A stretch of 64,000 nucleotides of DNA, from contig DELY01000010.1 in NCBI GenBank assembly GCA_002354655.1, positions 48,788 to 112,787 on the forward strand, given 5' to 3'. The stretch is from Pseudomonas sp. UBA2684 (GTDB lineage: Bacteria; Pseudomonadota; Gammaproteobacteria; Pseudomonadales; Pseudomonadaceae). The number at the start of each line of letters is the position of its first letter. Positions within the stretch are counted from its first letter, which is position 1. This document shows positions 53,789 through 64,000 of the stretch, in pieces. The position numbers and the translations under genes are program-made. The notes under the pieces are model-generated. The model was given only the letters and a program-made list of their open reading frames with translations, did no database searches and was not told the DNA's origin.

Positions 53789-53920
53789 TTATGGCTGCTG
53801 GGATACGTTGATCGGTGCAGCAGCCTGGCGGTCCCACTGGCTCTGGGTGTAACCCGTGGTAACCACGCCCAGGCTAAACAGAACGACCAATACCCACAAA
53901 AGATCTGGTTTGCGTTTCAT
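53789..53920 (-). CDS. Small membrane protein, 43 residues
   Basis: A short ORF with MKRKPDLLWVLVVLFSLG then VVTTGYTQSQWDRQAAAP and NVSQQP. It has one membrane helix (residues about 7-23), a basic start and a strong ribosome-binding site (GGAGG 7 bases before ATG 53920). Such tiny membrane proteins next to ygfA are, as I recall, widely found in Pseudomonas. Function unknown. The gap 53921-54120 to the EVE gene holds no other feature I can support. Confidence 0.75.
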   Translation of the reverse strand: MKRKPDLLWVLVVLFSLGVVTTGYTQSQWDRQAAAPINVSQQP

Positions 53921-54120
53921 TGGATGCCTCCCCCTTCAAGGCACACTGCGCACGGTGGACCGGCGGCGGTTATTTTTATCGGCGGTACGACACTGCCTAG
54001 CGCAAAGGCCGGCATTGTCTGCCAGTCACGCTGGCCTAGCAATTTCTGGCGCCAAACGGTCGCCATCTGTGCGTACAGCCCTCAGTCCGTATCAGGGACC
54101 AACTTCACGGAGCAAAGTTC

Positions 54121-54570
<450 letters not shown>

Positions 54571-54621
54571 GTCAGTAGCGGCACTGTGCTATGAGGTAGG
54601 CGAACCCCGTGGAAATCGCTC

Positions 54622-56472
54622 ATGCCGCAGCGCCTTCAGTCTCTCTGGCCCGCCCGCTTGGCGCTTGCAGCCTTATTGCTGAGCTTATGCCTGGCCAGCC
54701 TGTTGCTCTGGCAGCAGCTAGTGATCGGGCAGCAACAGCGCGTCGCCGAGCGCGTGAGCTATCAAGCGCGCAGCCTGGCCCGGCAACTGGAAAGCAGCCT
54801 GAACGACCAGGTCGACGGTTTGCGGCGCATCGCCCAGCTGTGGAATCACCGCGGGCGCATCCCCAAGGACGAATGGCGCCTCGACAGCCAGCTCTCCCTA
54901 AACCACTTCAAGGGCTACCAAGCCATCCAATGGCTGGGCGCCGATCTGCGCATGCGCTGGATCGAACCACTGTCAGGCAACGAAGCGGCGCAGAACTTCC
55001 GCCTGACTCCGACGCACCCCAACTTCAACCTGGCCATGCAGGCCAAGACCCTGGGCGAACCGCGCTTCTCCAATAGCTTTGCCCTGGTCCAGGGCGGCCA
55101 TGGTTTCGTCCTCTACACCCCACTGTATATCCGTGATGAACAGGCTGAGCGGGTGTTCGACGGTTTTATGCAGGGCGTGTTTCGCGTCGAGCAATTGATG
55201 GATGAACTGCTGACCCACCTCGACAGCAGCGACTTCAGTGCCTACCTGTTGGAAAACGGCCAACCCATCTACAGCCGCGAACGAACCGATGCCCTCGACG
55301 GCTTGCAGCAGGAAGTACCGCTGCACCTGCTGAACAACCAGAGCTTTGCCCTGCAACTCAAGCCAAGCCAGCAACTGGTCGGGCAATTGACCACGCCACT
55401 GCCGGAGATCGTCCTCGGTGCCAGCCTGATCATCAGCCTGCTGCTGGTCGCCGCCCTGGCTCTGGCCCTGGAAAACGCCCGCCGCGCCAGCGCTCTGCAA
55501 CTCAGCAACCGGCGCCTGAACCAAGAAGTCGGCCAGCGCGAGCAGGTCGAGCAGGTGCTGCGCGACAGTCGCGAGCGCCTGCAACTGGTGCTCGACCTGA
55601 CGGACTCCAGCCGCGACGGCCTGTTTATCATCGACCCGCACAGCCGCGACATCCTGCACATGAACCAGGCCACCTACCGCAGCCTGGGCTATAGCGCCGA
55701 AGCCTTCAGCCAACTGCTCAAGCAAGACCCGGAACAGCTGTTGCCGGGCTTCAACAGCTGGCTCGACGGCGTACGCCAAGCGCACCAGGACAACCTCTCA
55801 ATGATGTTCCAGCGGCAAATGCGCCGCCGCGACGGCAGTAACCAGGCCGCGGAAATCAGCGCGCAATTGGTGCTGCTCAATGGCCACGAATACCTGATCG
55901 GCGTGTCCCGCGACAACAGCGAGCGCCTGCAACTGGAGGCACAACTGCAACGCCTGTCGCAGCAGGATGGCCTGACCGGCCTGTACAACCGGCGCTTCTT
56001 CGACAACCAGCTGGCCAGCGAGTGGCGCCGGTTACGCCGCCAGGGCGCACCGTTGACCTTGCTGATGCTGGATATCGACTTCTTCAAGGCCTACAACGAC
56101 CAGCTTGGCCACCTGGCCGGCGACGATGCACTGCGCCGGGTTGCCCAGGTCTTGCAAGATGCGCTGCAGCGCGAGGGCGACACGGCCTGTCGTTATGGTG
56201 GCGAAGAGTTCGCCATCATCCTCGCCAACACCGGCCTGGATGGCGGTAACCATGTGGCCGAACAGGTGCATCAGCGGCTGGCCGAACTGCACATCAGCCA
56301 TCCCGCCAGCCCCCTCGGGCGCTTGAGCCTGAGCATCGGCCTGGCCTGCGTCGACCTCAGCGAAGAAATCCTCCCCGACACGCTGATCGCGCAAAGCGAT
56401 CAGGCGCTGTATCAGGCCAAGCGCGAAGGGCGTAATCGAACCTGCGTGTGGCGCCCGGACAACCCGCGTTAG
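54622..56472 (+). CDS. CHASE-PAS-GGDEF diguanylate cyclase
   Basis: A 616-residue inner-membrane enzyme. A membrane helix (about 11-33), a periplasmic CHASE domain (about 80-200; GYQAIQWLGADLRMRWIEP, FSNSFALVQGGHGFVLYTP), a second helix (about 262-283), a PAS domain (about 315-430) and a GGDEF domain (about 445-608). The active-site motif is GGEEF (526-530), and an inhibitory I-site REGD (517-520) lies exactly five residues before it, so it should make c-di-GMP with product inhibition. The start at ATG 54622 has weak ribosome-binding sequence. Its stop codon overlaps that of the convergent FliL-like gene by 4 bases. Confidence 0.93.
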   Translation: MPQRLQSLWPARLALAALLLSLCLASLLLWQQLVIGQQQRVAERVSYQARSLARQLESSLNDQVDGLRRIAQLWNHRGRIPKDEWRLDSQLSLNHFKGYQAIQWLGADLRMRWIEPLSGNEAAQNFRLTPTHPNFNLAMQAKTLGEPRFSNSFALVQGGHGFVLYTPLYIRDEQAERVFDGFMQGVFRVEQLMDELLTHLDSSDFSAYLLENGQPIYSRERTDALDGLQQEVPLHLLNNQSFALQLKPSQQLVGQLTTPLPEIVLGASLIISLLLVAALALALENARRASALQLSNRRLNQEVGQREQVEQVLRDSRERLQLVLDLTDSSRDGLFIIDPHSRDILHMNQATYRSLGYSAEAFSQLLKQDPEQLLPGFNSWLDGVRQAHQDNLSMMFQRQMRRRDGSNQAAEISAQLVLLNGHEYLIGVSRDNSERLQLEAQLQRLSQQDGLTGLYNRRFFDNQLASEWRRLRRQGAPLTLLMLDIDFFKAYNDQLGHLAGDDALRRVAQVLQDALQREGDTACRYGGEEFAIILANTGLDGGNHVAEQVHQRLAELHISHPASPLGRLSLSIGLACVDLSEEILPDTLIAQSDQALYQAKREGRNRTCVWRPDNPR

Positions 56473-56882
56473 CGTTGCAGGATGAGGTTATTGAACAGCA
56501 GGTCTTCGACCAGCGGCTGCCCCTCTTCCTCGGTCAACACCTGCTGCACCTGCTTGAGCGCCTCTTGGCGCAGTTGCTCCTTGGCATCCGGCGCACTCAG
56601 GCCTTCCTCGGTTTGCTGGGAAAACAGCATCACCAATTGATTGCGAATCAGTGGCTCGTGATGGGCCACCTTGGCCTCGGCTTCAGGGCCGGTAACACGC
56701 AGCGACACGTCAGCCTTATAGAACTTCAACTTCGGCCCACTGCCGAAATTACCGACCAGTGCCGGCACCAGGTTGAGATAAGCCACCTGTGGGGCCGCGA
56801 CTTTTTCCTCGTCCTCCTCGGCAAACGCCTGCAATGGCAGCGACAGAGCGAGCAGTAAAGCGATCAGAACATTCACAGGCAT
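56469..56882 (-). CDS. FliL-like periplasmic protein
   Basis: A 137-residue protein with an N-terminal signal or anchor (about 1-18, MPVNVLIALLLALSLPLQ, then AFAEEDEEK) and a FliL-type domain: VAYLNLVPALVGNFGSGPKLKFYKADVSLRVTGPEAEAK, then HHEPLIRNQLVMLFSQQTEEGL. FliL interacts with the flagellar stator; this copy is an orphan, not in a flagellar operon. The signal looks cleavable (Ala-Phe-Ala), so it may be periplasmic rather than anchored. TGGAG lies 6 bases before ATG 56882. The longer frame to 57023 runs into the MITE-like element. Confidence 0.87.
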   Translation of the reverse strand: MPVNVLIALLLALSLPLQAFAEEDEEKVAAPQVAYLNLVPALVGNFGSGPKLKFYKADVSLRVTGPEAEAKVAHHEPLIRNQLVMLFSQQTEEGLSAPDAKEQLRQEALKQVQQVLTEEEGQPLVEDLLFNNLILQR

Positions 56883-56904
56883 GGTATCTCCAGAAGATTG
56901 CTGC

Positions 56905-57189
56905 CTAGGGTCTGTTGCCGTTTCATTCGCGGCCGCGCCGGAGCCCGTTTTTGCGCGAGGCAAGGCATGAGACACGAAGTTTGGTTGTTCCAAATGAGTG
57001 TCGAGTAACGCCGCATCGCGCAAAAACAGGCCCGGCCCCTCGGGTTGCGCGAGAAATGGCCCCCGCTGGTGTTGCAGGACTTGGCAAGGGAAGACGCGGC
57101 CGGCCTAGGCCATTACCTGCGTCCTGCGCCTAACCGGGGGCCATTTCTCGCAGCAACGCGCCTCGCGATGAAACGGGAACAGACCCTAG
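56905..57189. mobile_element. MITE-like element with terminal inverted repeats
   Basis: About 285 bases bounded by inverted repeats: AGGGTCTGTTGCCGTTTCAT at 56907-56926 and its inverse at 57168-57187 (one mismatch), with CTAG on both outer ends (56905-56908 and 57186-57189). Inside are two more inverted repeats: TTTTTGCGCGA (56948-56958 / 57016-57026) and the 16-bp perfect CGAGAAATGGCCCCCG (57050-57065 / 57135-57150). No gene is encoded. This is the layout of a non-autonomous MITE with a hairpin in each arm. It lies between the FliL-like gene and the quinone oxidoreductase. Confidence 0.75.
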
Positions 57190-57317
57190 CATAGCCACAG
57201 CGGCGTCGACACCCAAGCCCAATGCTTATGCTGCGCCATCAGGCCGAGCCATGCTCGTTGACCGCCCCCGTCGCCCACCTACACTGCTGGACCACAACAC
57301 CCAGAGGATATGCCCCG

Positions 57318-58295
57318 ATGAAAGCCGTGCTGTGCAAAGCCTTCGGCCCTGCCGAAACCCTGGTGCTGGAAGAAATCGCCAGCCCCGAAGCGAAGAAGAA
57401 CGAAATCCTTCTCGAGGTGCACGCCGCCGGGGTCAACTTCCCGGACACCCTGATCATCGAGGGCAAGTACCAGTTCAAGCCACCCTTCCCCTTCTCACCA
57501 GGCGGCGAAGCAGCTGGCGTGGTCAGCGCGGTTGGCGAGAAGATCAGCCACCTGAAAGTCGGTGACCGGGTCATGGCCCTGACCGGCTGGGGCAGCTTCG
57601 CCGAACAGGTCGCCGTGCCGGGCTACAACGTCATGCCGATTCCATCGAGCATGGACTTCGCCAGTGCTGCCGCCTTCGGCATGACCTACGGCACCTCGAT
57701 GCACGCGCTCAAGCAGCGCGCCAACCTGCAACCGGGGGAAACCCTGTTGGTGCTCGGCGCCTCCGGCGGCGTCGGCCTGGCCGCGGTGGAAATCGGCAAG
57801 GCGATGGGCGCCAAGGTGATCGCCGCCGCAAGCAGCGCCGAGAAACTGGAGGTGGCCAAAGCGGCTGGCGCCGATGAGCTGATCAACTACAGCGAAACTA
57901 GCCTCAAGGACGAAGTGAAGCGCCTGACCGGCGGCCAAGGCGCGGACGTGATCTACGATCCGGTCGGCGGCGATTTGTTCGATGCGGCGATTCGCAGCAT
58001 CGCCTGGAACGGCCGCCTGTTGGTGGTGGGCTTCGCCAGCGGACGTATTCCCGAGCTGCCGGTCAACCTCACCCTACTCAAGGGCGCCGCGGTGGTCGGG
58101 GTGTTCTGGGGGGCGTTCGCCCAGCGCCAGCCGCAGGACAACGCTGCCAACTTCGAGCAGCTGTTCGCCTGGCACGCCGCCGGCAAGCTCAAGCCACTGG
58201 TCTCGCAGACCTTCCCACTGGAACAGGCCGCCGACGCGATCAACATGCTCGGTCAACGCAAAGCGGTGGGCAAGGTGGTGGTGCAGGTTCGCTAA
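57318..58295 (+). CDS. NADPH:quinone oxidoreductase family protein
   Basis: A 325-residue zinc-free medium-chain dehydrogenase/reductase. Start MKAVLCKAFGPAETLVLEE is typical; ILLEVHAAGVNFPDTLIIEGKYQ near residue 33 and the NADPH site LLVLGASGGVGLAAVEIGKAMGA near residue 140 follow. ATG 57318 has AGAGGA 9 bases upstream; the frame open from 57222 overlaps nothing conserved. The length matches PA5234 (325). It probably reduces a quinone or an enone; the substrate is unknown. Confidence 0.92.
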   Translation: MKAVLCKAFGPAETLVLEEIASPEAKKNEILLEVHAAGVNFPDTLIIEGKYQFKPPFPFSPGGEAAGVVSAVGEKISHLKVGDRVMALTGWGSFAEQVAVPGYNVMPIPSSMDFASAAAFGMTYGTSMHALKQRANLQPGETLLVLGASGGVGLAAVEIGKAMGAKVIAAASSAEKLEVAKAAGADELINYSETSLKDEVKRLTGGQGADVIYDPVGGDLFDAAIRSIAWNGRLLVVGFASGRIPELPVNLTLLKGAAVVGVFWGAFAQRQPQDNAANFEQLFAWHAAGKLKPLVSQTFPLEQAADAINMLGQRKAVGKVVVQVR

Positions 58296-58331
58296 ACCAA
58301 CCAGGGTGGAAAACGCTACGCGACTTCCACC

Positions 58332-58562
58332 CTATGACTTTCGTCCTTTACGCAACGGGCCAAGCAAGCCCAAAACGGCGAAGGCCAACAAGGCTAAATT
58401 CGCAAACCAAAAGCCCACGGGCCGCATGTCTTGGCTGACCCAACTGAATCCAGTACGACCAACGGCAAGAGTGGTTCCGGTGCGTAAGCTCTCGATAATC
58501 AATATTAGGCAGACGATGCTGACCAAAGGCTTAATCACGCGAAAAAATGTAGAGCTTTCCAT
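58332..58562 (-). CDS. Small membrane protein, 76 residues
   Basis: A protein with two membrane helices (about 9-25, VIKPLVSIVCLILIIES, and 50-66, FWFANLALLAFAVLGLL) and a basic C-terminus LRKGRKS. GAGG lies 10 bases before ATG 58562. The gene has clearly lower GC than its neighbours (for instance a TTTTTTCGCGTGATTAAG start), which suggests recent acquisition. It starts 12 bases after the reductase gene stop and so may be read with it. I recognise no family. Confidence 0.65.
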   Translation of the reverse strand: MESSTFFRVIKPLVSIVCLILIIESLRTGTTLAVGRTGFSWVSQDMRPVGFWFANLALLAFAVLGLLGPLRKGRKS

Positions 58563-58574
58563 AAGCGATTGCCC

Positions 58575-59543
58575 TCAACCACGCGGTGCGTAAGCGAACA
58601 CATCGGCGCGCATCTGGTGCGCATCCATGCCGGCGCCGACCAGTGCATCGAGGGTGCCATAGACCATCGCCGGCGAGCCGCTGGCATACACATGCAGCGC
58701 CTTCAAATCGGCGAAGTCCTCGCACACGGCTTCGTGCAACAGACCACAACGACCCGACCAGCCACACTGATCGCTGACCACCTGATGCAGGTGCAGGTTG
58801 TTCAGTTGCTGCCAGTCGGCCCAGTGCGGCAGCGCGTAGAAATCTTCAGGCCGACGCGCGCCCCAGTACAGGTGCACCGGGTGCTGGAAGCCCGCGGCGC
58901 GGCAATGCTCGATCAGGCTGTGCATCTGCGCCATGCCGGTGCCGGCGGCAATCAACACCAGCGGCCCCTTCGGCAATTCGGCCAGGTGCGTGTCGCCAAA
59001 CGGCAACTTGATTCGCGCCACACCCTGCGCCCGCAACTGCGCCACCAGGCCGATGGTGGCTTCGTCGCGGGCCAGGACGTGCAGCTCCAGATCGCGGCCG
59101 GCATGCGGCGCCGAGGCCAGGGAAAACGCCGCATAGTCAGCACCTTCGCGCTGCAACAGCAGGTACTGCCCGGCGTGATAGCGCGGCATTTTGCCGGCCG
59201 GCGCACGCAGGCTCACGCGAAACACATCGCCGCCCACCGCCTCGCAAGCCAGCACCTGACACGCCAACTCGCGCACCGGCAACTCGCCGGGCGCCAGCAC
59301 GCCGTCCCAATGCAGCACGCAATCCTCCAGTGGCTCGGCCAGGCAGGTGAACAGTTCGCCCTGCGCCAACTCGGCACCCTTCTGGCGCACCCGCCCCTCG
59401 ACCAGTAGCGCCGCGCAGATATGGCAATTGCCATTGCGGCAACTCTGCGGGCCGTCGAAGCCCAGGCGCCGCGCCGCATCGAGAATACGCTCGCCAGGGA
59501 GCATCTCGAACACGGCGCCGGAAGGTTGCAGGGTGACTCTCAT
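58575..59543 (-). CDS. 2Fe-2S/FAD ferredoxin-type reductase
   Basis: A 322-residue protein with an N-terminal plant-type 2Fe-2S domain (about 1-85; CRNGNCHIC and a distal Cys in ELFTCLAEP) and a ferredoxin-NADP reductase domain (about 95-322; GQYLLLQREGADYAAFSLASAP for FAD, LVLIAAGTGMAQMHSLIEH for NAD(P)H, YASGSPAMV near the C-terminus). This is the layout of CDP-6-deoxy-3,4-glucoseen reductase AscD and of monooxygenase reductases. In Pseudomonas such a protein lies beside ubiD and may supply electrons or flavin in ubiquinone synthesis. ATG 59543 lacks a clear ribosome-binding site. Confidence 0.88.
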   Translation of the reverse strand: MRVTLQPSGAVFEMLPGERILDAARRLGFDGPQSCRNGNCHICAALLVEGRVRQKGAELAQGELFTCLAEPLEDCVLHWDGVLAPGELPVRELACQVLACEAVGGDVFRVSLRAPAGKMPRYHAGQYLLLQREGADYAAFSLASAPHAGRDLELHVLARDEATIGLVAQLRAQGVARIKLPFGDTHLAELPKGPLVLIAAGTGMAQMHSLIEHCRAAGFQHPVHLYWGARRPEDFYALPHWADWQQLNNLHLHQVVSDQCGWSGRCGLLHEAVCEDFADLKALHVYASGSPAMVYGTLDALVGAGMDAHQMRADVFAYAPRG

Positions 59544-59646
59544 GGCAGGGCAATCCAAAGCAAAAGCGTGGCAGCGGCCTCGGCCGCGAATCGATTGATC
59601 GTGTGTCTACGCGGCGCCGAGCGCCCGCTTCTCCAGGCAAGCAGCA

Positions 59647-61113
59647 TCAGTCGATGCCCAACTCGGCCCACAGCTCATCGACCCGACGCTTGACCGCCTC
59701 GTCCTGAACGATAGCCCGGCCCCATTCACGGGTGGTCTCGCCCGGCCACTTGTGAGTGGCGTCGAGGCCCATCTTCGAGCCCAGCCCGGAGACCGGCGAA
59801 GCGAAGTCGAGGTAATCAATCGGCGTGTTGTCGATCAGCACCGTGTCGCGCTTGGGGTCCATGCGCGTGGTGATGGCCCAGATCACGTCGTTCCAGTCGC
59901 GGGCATTGATATCGTCGTCGGTGACGATAACGAACTTGGTGTACATAAACTGGCGCAGGAACGACCAGACACCGAGCATCACGCGCTTGGCGTGGCCGGG
60001 GTACTGCTTCTTGATGGTGACCACGGCCAGGCGATAGGAGCAGCCTTCCGGCGGCAGGTAGAAGTCGGTGATCTCGGGGAACTGCTTCTGCAGGATCGGC
60101 ACGAACACTTCGTTCAGCGCCACGCCGAGAATCGCCGGCTCATCCGGCGGCCGGCCGGTGTAGGTGCTGTGGTAAATCGGCTTTTGCCGACGGGTGATGC
60201 GCTCGACGGTGAATACCGGGAAGCGATCGACCTCGTTGTAGTAACCGGTGTGGTCGCCATACGGGCCCTCATCGGCCATCTCGCCGGGATGGATGACCCC
60301 TTCGAGGACGATCTCGGCACTGGCTGGCACTTGCAGGTCGCTGCCCCGGCACTTCACCAGCTCGGTCTTGTTGCCACGCAACAGACCGGCGAAGGCGTAT
60401 TCGGAGAGGCTGTCCGGCACTGGCGTCACCGCGCCGAGAATGGTCGCCGGGTCAGCACCCAACGCCACCGCCACCGGATACGGCTTACCGGGAAACTTCT
60501 CGCACCACTCACGGAAATCCAGCGCACCGCCACGATGGCTAAGCCAGCGCATGATCAGCTTGTTGCGCCCAATCACCTGTTGGCGGTAGATGCCGAGGTT
60601 CTGCCGCTCTTTATTCGGCCCCTTGGTGACGGTCAGCCCCCAGGTGATCAGCGGGCCGACGTCGCCGGGCCAGCAGGTCTGCACCGGCAGCTTGCCGAGG
60701 TCGACGTCGTCACCCTCCTCGATCACCTCCTGGCACGGCGCATCCTTCAACACCTTGGGCGCCATGGCCAGTACACGCCTGAAAATCGGCAGCTTCGACC
60801 AGGCATCCTTGAGGCCTTTCGGCGGTTCCGGCTCCTTGAGAAAGGCCAGCAGCTTGCCGATTTCACGCAGCTCGCTGACTTCTGCCGCGCCCATGCCCAG
60901 GGCCACGCGCTTGGGCGTGCCGAACAGGTTGCCGAGCACCGGCATGTCGAAGCCCGTAGGGTTTTCGAACAGCAGCGCCGGGCCGCCCTTACGCAAGGTA
61001 CGGTCGCAGATTTCGGTCATTTCCAGCACCGGGGAAACCGGCGCCTGGATGCGCTTGAGCTCGCCGCGCTGTTCCAGACCGCGGATAAAGTCGCGCAGGT
61101 CGCGATACTGCAT
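59647..61113 (-). CDS. ubiD: 4-hydroxy-3-polyprenylbenzoate decarboxylase
   Basis: A 488-residue prenylated-FMN-dependent decarboxylase of ubiquinone synthesis. Family segments: [22 protein letters not shown] at the start, [41 protein letters not shown] near residue 282, and [18 protein letters not shown] near residue 410. GAGG lies 7 bases before ATG 61113; extensions to 61206 are not supported. The prenyltransferase partner ubiX is not in the window. It lies upstream of the reductase gene and downstream of rho on the same strand. Confidence 0.96.
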   Translation of the reverse strand: MQYRDLRDFIRGLEQRGELKRIQAPVSPVLEMTEICDRTLRKGGPALLFENPTGFDMPVLGNLFGTPKRVALGMGAAEVSELREIGKLLAFLKEPEPPKGLKDAWSKLPIFRRVLAMAPKVLKDAPCQEVIEEGDDVDLGKLPVQTCWPGDVGPLITWGLTVTKGPNKERQNLGIYRQQVIGRNKLIMRWLSHRGGALDFREWCEKFPGKPYPVAVALGADPATILGAVTPVPDSLSEYAFAGLLRGNKTELVKCRGSDLQVPASAEIVLEGVIHPGEMADEGPYGDHTGYYNEVDRFPVFTVERITRRQKPIYHSTYTGRPPDEPAILGVALNEVFVPILQKQFPEITDFYLPPEGCSYRLAVVTIKKQYPGHAKRVMLGVWSFLRQFMYTKFVIVTDDDINARDWNDVIWAITTRMDPKRDTVLIDNTPIDYLDFASPVSGLGSKMGLDATHKWPGETTREWGRAIVQDEAVKRRVDELWAELGID

Positions 61114-61204
61114 GCAGATGCCTCGTTTCAGCCGGGCCAATCGGGGCGCAAAGTTTAGCGCCGAAGTTGGTCTTTCAGAAGGTCGATACAACACGCAGAT
61201 GCAC

Positions 61205-61228
61205 AAAAGCCGGGTTTCCCCGGCTTTT
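61205..61228 (-). terminator. Intrinsic terminator of rho
   Basis: AAAAGCCGGG / CCCGGCTTTT, a perfect 10-bp stem with a 4-base loop and T-run TTTTGTG in the minus direction, 19 bases past the rho stop. Confidence 0.92.
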
Positions 61229-61246
61229 GTTCGATCACTGCTCGAC

Positions 61247-62506
<1,260 letters not shown>

Positions 62507-62717
62507 AGGAATGACGTAATCATGAAGGAGGGGGAAATAAGCTATTAGCTTGGGAAGCCGCGCCGCGGAGAAGGCGACTGGATCGCCTGCTTGTATATCG
62601 AAAGTATTCGAGTAGGAATGCGTCGACGACGGCTTGCAGGGGGCTGTATAGGAAATACAGCGAGGCCGAATGTAACACCGGCTTGACGAAGGCGTCTAGC
62701 CTATGCGCAGAAAAAAA

Positions 62718-62734
62718 CCCCGCGTATTGCGGGG
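62718..62734 (-). terminator. Intrinsic terminator of trxA
   Basis: CCCCGC / GCGGGG stem with a 5-base loop followed in the minus direction by TTTTTTT, 55 bases past the trxA stop. A strong terminator before rho. Confidence 0.9.
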
Positions 62735-62788
62735 CTTTGATCGACAGCGCATGCGATACCGGGAGCGTAGCGGTCGCTCCGGCGGCGA

Positions 62789-63115
62789 TCAGATATTGCT
62801 GTCGAGGAAGGCGGCCAACTGCGACTTGGACAGGGCGCCGACCTTGGTGGCTTCGACGTTGCCGTTCTTGAACAGCATCAGCGTCGGGATGCCACGCACG
62901 CCGTATTTCGGCGGGGTGTCCTGGTTTTCGTCGATGTTCAGCTTGCAGACTTTCAGTTTGCCTTGGTAGGTCTGAGCGATTTCGTCCAGAACTGGGGCAA
63001 TCATCTTGCACGGGCCACACCACTCAGCCCAGTAGTCGACCAGAACCGGCCCTTCGGCCTGGATGACATCTTGGTCGAAGCTGGCATCGCTGACATTGGT
63101 GATGAATTCGCTCAT
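62789..63115 (-). CDS. trxA: Thioredoxin 1
   Basis: A 108-residue thiol-disulfide reductant of the cytoplasm. The active site WCGPC is near residue 33 ([12 protein letters not shown]), with cis-Pro in GIPTLMLF near residue 76. GGAG lies 7 bases before ATG 63115, so the longer frame to 63157 is rejected. TATGAT at 63153-63158 (minus) is a plausible -10 box. It lies upstream of rho, as in P. aeruginosa PA5240-PA5239. Confidence 0.97.
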   Translation of the reverse strand: MSEFITNVSDASFDQDVIQAEGPVLVDYWAEWCGPCKMIAPVLDEIAQTYQGKLKVCKLNIDENQDTPPKYGVRGIPTLMLFKNGNVEATKVGALSKSQLAAFLDSNI

Positions 63116-63230
63116 GGAAAGTCTCCGTGTTCGGAAGCAAAAAGTGACCGACATCATAGCCCGGCTTTTCTGACACAGGAAGGTAAGCGCAATTGAGCTT
63201 ATCTATGGGGCACACCGAATTTACCCACAA

Positions 63231-63938
63231 CTAATCGCCGAGCGTGGCGAAAGCGATGCCGGTACGCAAGGCTGCCGCGCGAATATGTTGCTGCATGGCC
63301 TTCTGCGCCGGGCCTGCGGCATGCCGACCGAGCGCCTTGAGGATCTTGCGGTGCTCCTGCCAGGTTTCCAGCGCCCGCTCGGGGCGGATGAACGGCAGCT
63401 TCTGGCTCTCCAGGAAAATATCCGCGCTGGAGCTGACGATGCCGAGCATCGCCTGGTTGCCGCTGGCGTGCAGGATGCGCCGATGGAAATCGAAGTCAAG
63501 GCGCGAGGCGCTGTCGAAGTCGCCGGCACGCAACGCCAAACGCATCTGCTCGACGTTGTCTTGCAGGGCATCCAGCTCTTCGGCGGTCAGGGTTACCGCC
63601 GCCAAGCCACAGGCAAACCCTTCCAAGGCGAACCGTAGCTGAAAGGTATCGGCCGCCGACACCTGCGCGGCGAATGGCCAGGCAAACCCGGCGTGGGCAG
63701 ACGACTGTGCCACGGGTGCCTGCACGAACACGCCTTTGCCCGCCTGCACGCTGACCAACCCCAACGCACTCAGCGACGACAGCGCCTCGCGCAAGGACGT
63801 GCGGCTGACGCCCAGGCGTTCGGCCAAGTCGCGCTGCGAGGGCAATGCATCGCCAGGGCGATAGCCCTCGTCCTCGATCAGCTTGCGGATCGCTTGCAGG
63901 GCGTATTCGGGTACGGCGCGGGGCGCGGAAGCATGCAT
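63231..63938 (-). CDS. GntR-family (FadR/FCD) transcriptional regulator
   Basis: A 235-residue regulator: winged helix (about 10-75; YALQAIRKLIEDEGYRPGDALPSQRDLAERLGVSRTSLREALSSL) and an FCD effector domain (about 90-225; LRFALEGFACGLAAV, FDFHRRILHASGNQAMLGIV with the metal His positions, and EHRKILKAL). FCD domains bind carboxylic acids such as lactate, gluconate or pyruvate with a metal. Start ATG 63938 has no clear ribosome-binding site. Its target is probably the gene cluster beyond the right end of the window. Confidence 0.9.
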   Translation of the reverse strand: MHASAPRAVPEYALQAIRKLIEDEGYRPGDALPSQRDLAERLGVSRTSLREALSSLSALGLVSVQAGKGVFVQAPVAQSSAHAGFAWPFAAQVSAADTFQLRFALEGFACGLAAVTLTAEELDALQDNVEQMRLALRAGDFDSASRLDFDFHRRILHASGNQAMLGIVSSSADIFLESQKLPFIRPERALETWQEHRKILKALGRHAAGPAQKAMQQHIRAAALRTGIAFATLGD

Positions 63939-64000
63939 GACTGTTCAGGCCGGTCAGTCCAGTAAAGGCTGCCTTTGTACGGCCAGAGCACCCCGCCAGG

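Overview
The window is a high-GC chromosomal segment of a Pseudomonas species. I conclude this from gene content and order: pckA, hslO, hslR, rimBK, amgRS, tex, gshA, argA, argE, gcvTHP, ubiI/ubiH, pepP, zapBA, ssrS, ubiD, rho and trxA follow, as far as I remember it, the order of the P. aeruginosa PAO1 region around PA5192-PA5240. The left 12.7 kb and several single genes do not match that order. REP-type palindromes and a DUF2388 protein also point to Pseudomonas. No rRNA, tRNA, CRISPR array or intact insertion sequence was seen.

Layout. 1-12.7 kb is accessory in character: a fatty-acid oxidation pair (acyl-CoA dehydrogenase and 3-hydroxyacyl-CoA dehydrogenase) with a divergent LysR regulator, a Baeyer-Villiger-type monooxygenase, an SDR oxidoreductase with a divergent LysR regulator, decayed gene fragments, a cupin, an HPF-like ribosome factor and a RecQ helicase. 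13-17.6 kb holds pckA with a clear inverted-repeat operator, the redox chaperone hslO, hslR, and the ribosome-modification pair rimB-rimK. 17.8-21.6 kb is one very large membrane GGDEF-EAL protein; its first PAS domain has the residues of a blue-light LOV domain, which is the most notable observation here. 21.7-35 kb holds amgRS with a perfect REP hairpin between the two genes, tex, a thioesterase, gshA, an RMF-like small protein, argA, argE, a PiT phosphate transporter with its DUF47 partner, and a CYTH-CHAD phosphatase next to a candidate Pho box. 35-47 kb holds a GspE/PilB-type ATPase, a QmcA-NfeD-acetyltransferase operon, a DUF2388 secreted protein, the glycine cleavage operon gcvT-gcvH-gcvP, and an iron(III) ABC binding protein and permease without an ATPase. 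47-54 kb holds the ubiquinone and peptidase operon (pepP-ubiH-DUF4442-ubiI), ygfB, zapB-zapA, 6S RNA and ygfA. 54-64 kb holds an EVE protein, a CHASE-PAS-GGDEF diguanylate cyclase convergent with an orphan FliL-like protein, a MITE-like palindromic element, a quinone oxidoreductase, a ferredoxin-type reductase beside ubiD, rho, trxA and a GntR regulator.

Themes. Two c-di-GMP proteins, the RimB-RimK ribosome-modification pair (RimK is reported to be linked to c-di-GMP in Pseudomonas), an HPF-like protein and an RMF-like protein all lie in the window. Central carbon and nitrogen metabolism (pckA, gcv, argA/argE) and ubiquinone synthesis form the conserved backbone. Long ORFs antisense to tex, gcvP, recQ and others are GC-bias shadows and are left out. 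Start codons were moved inward where a ribosome-binding site or family length decided.
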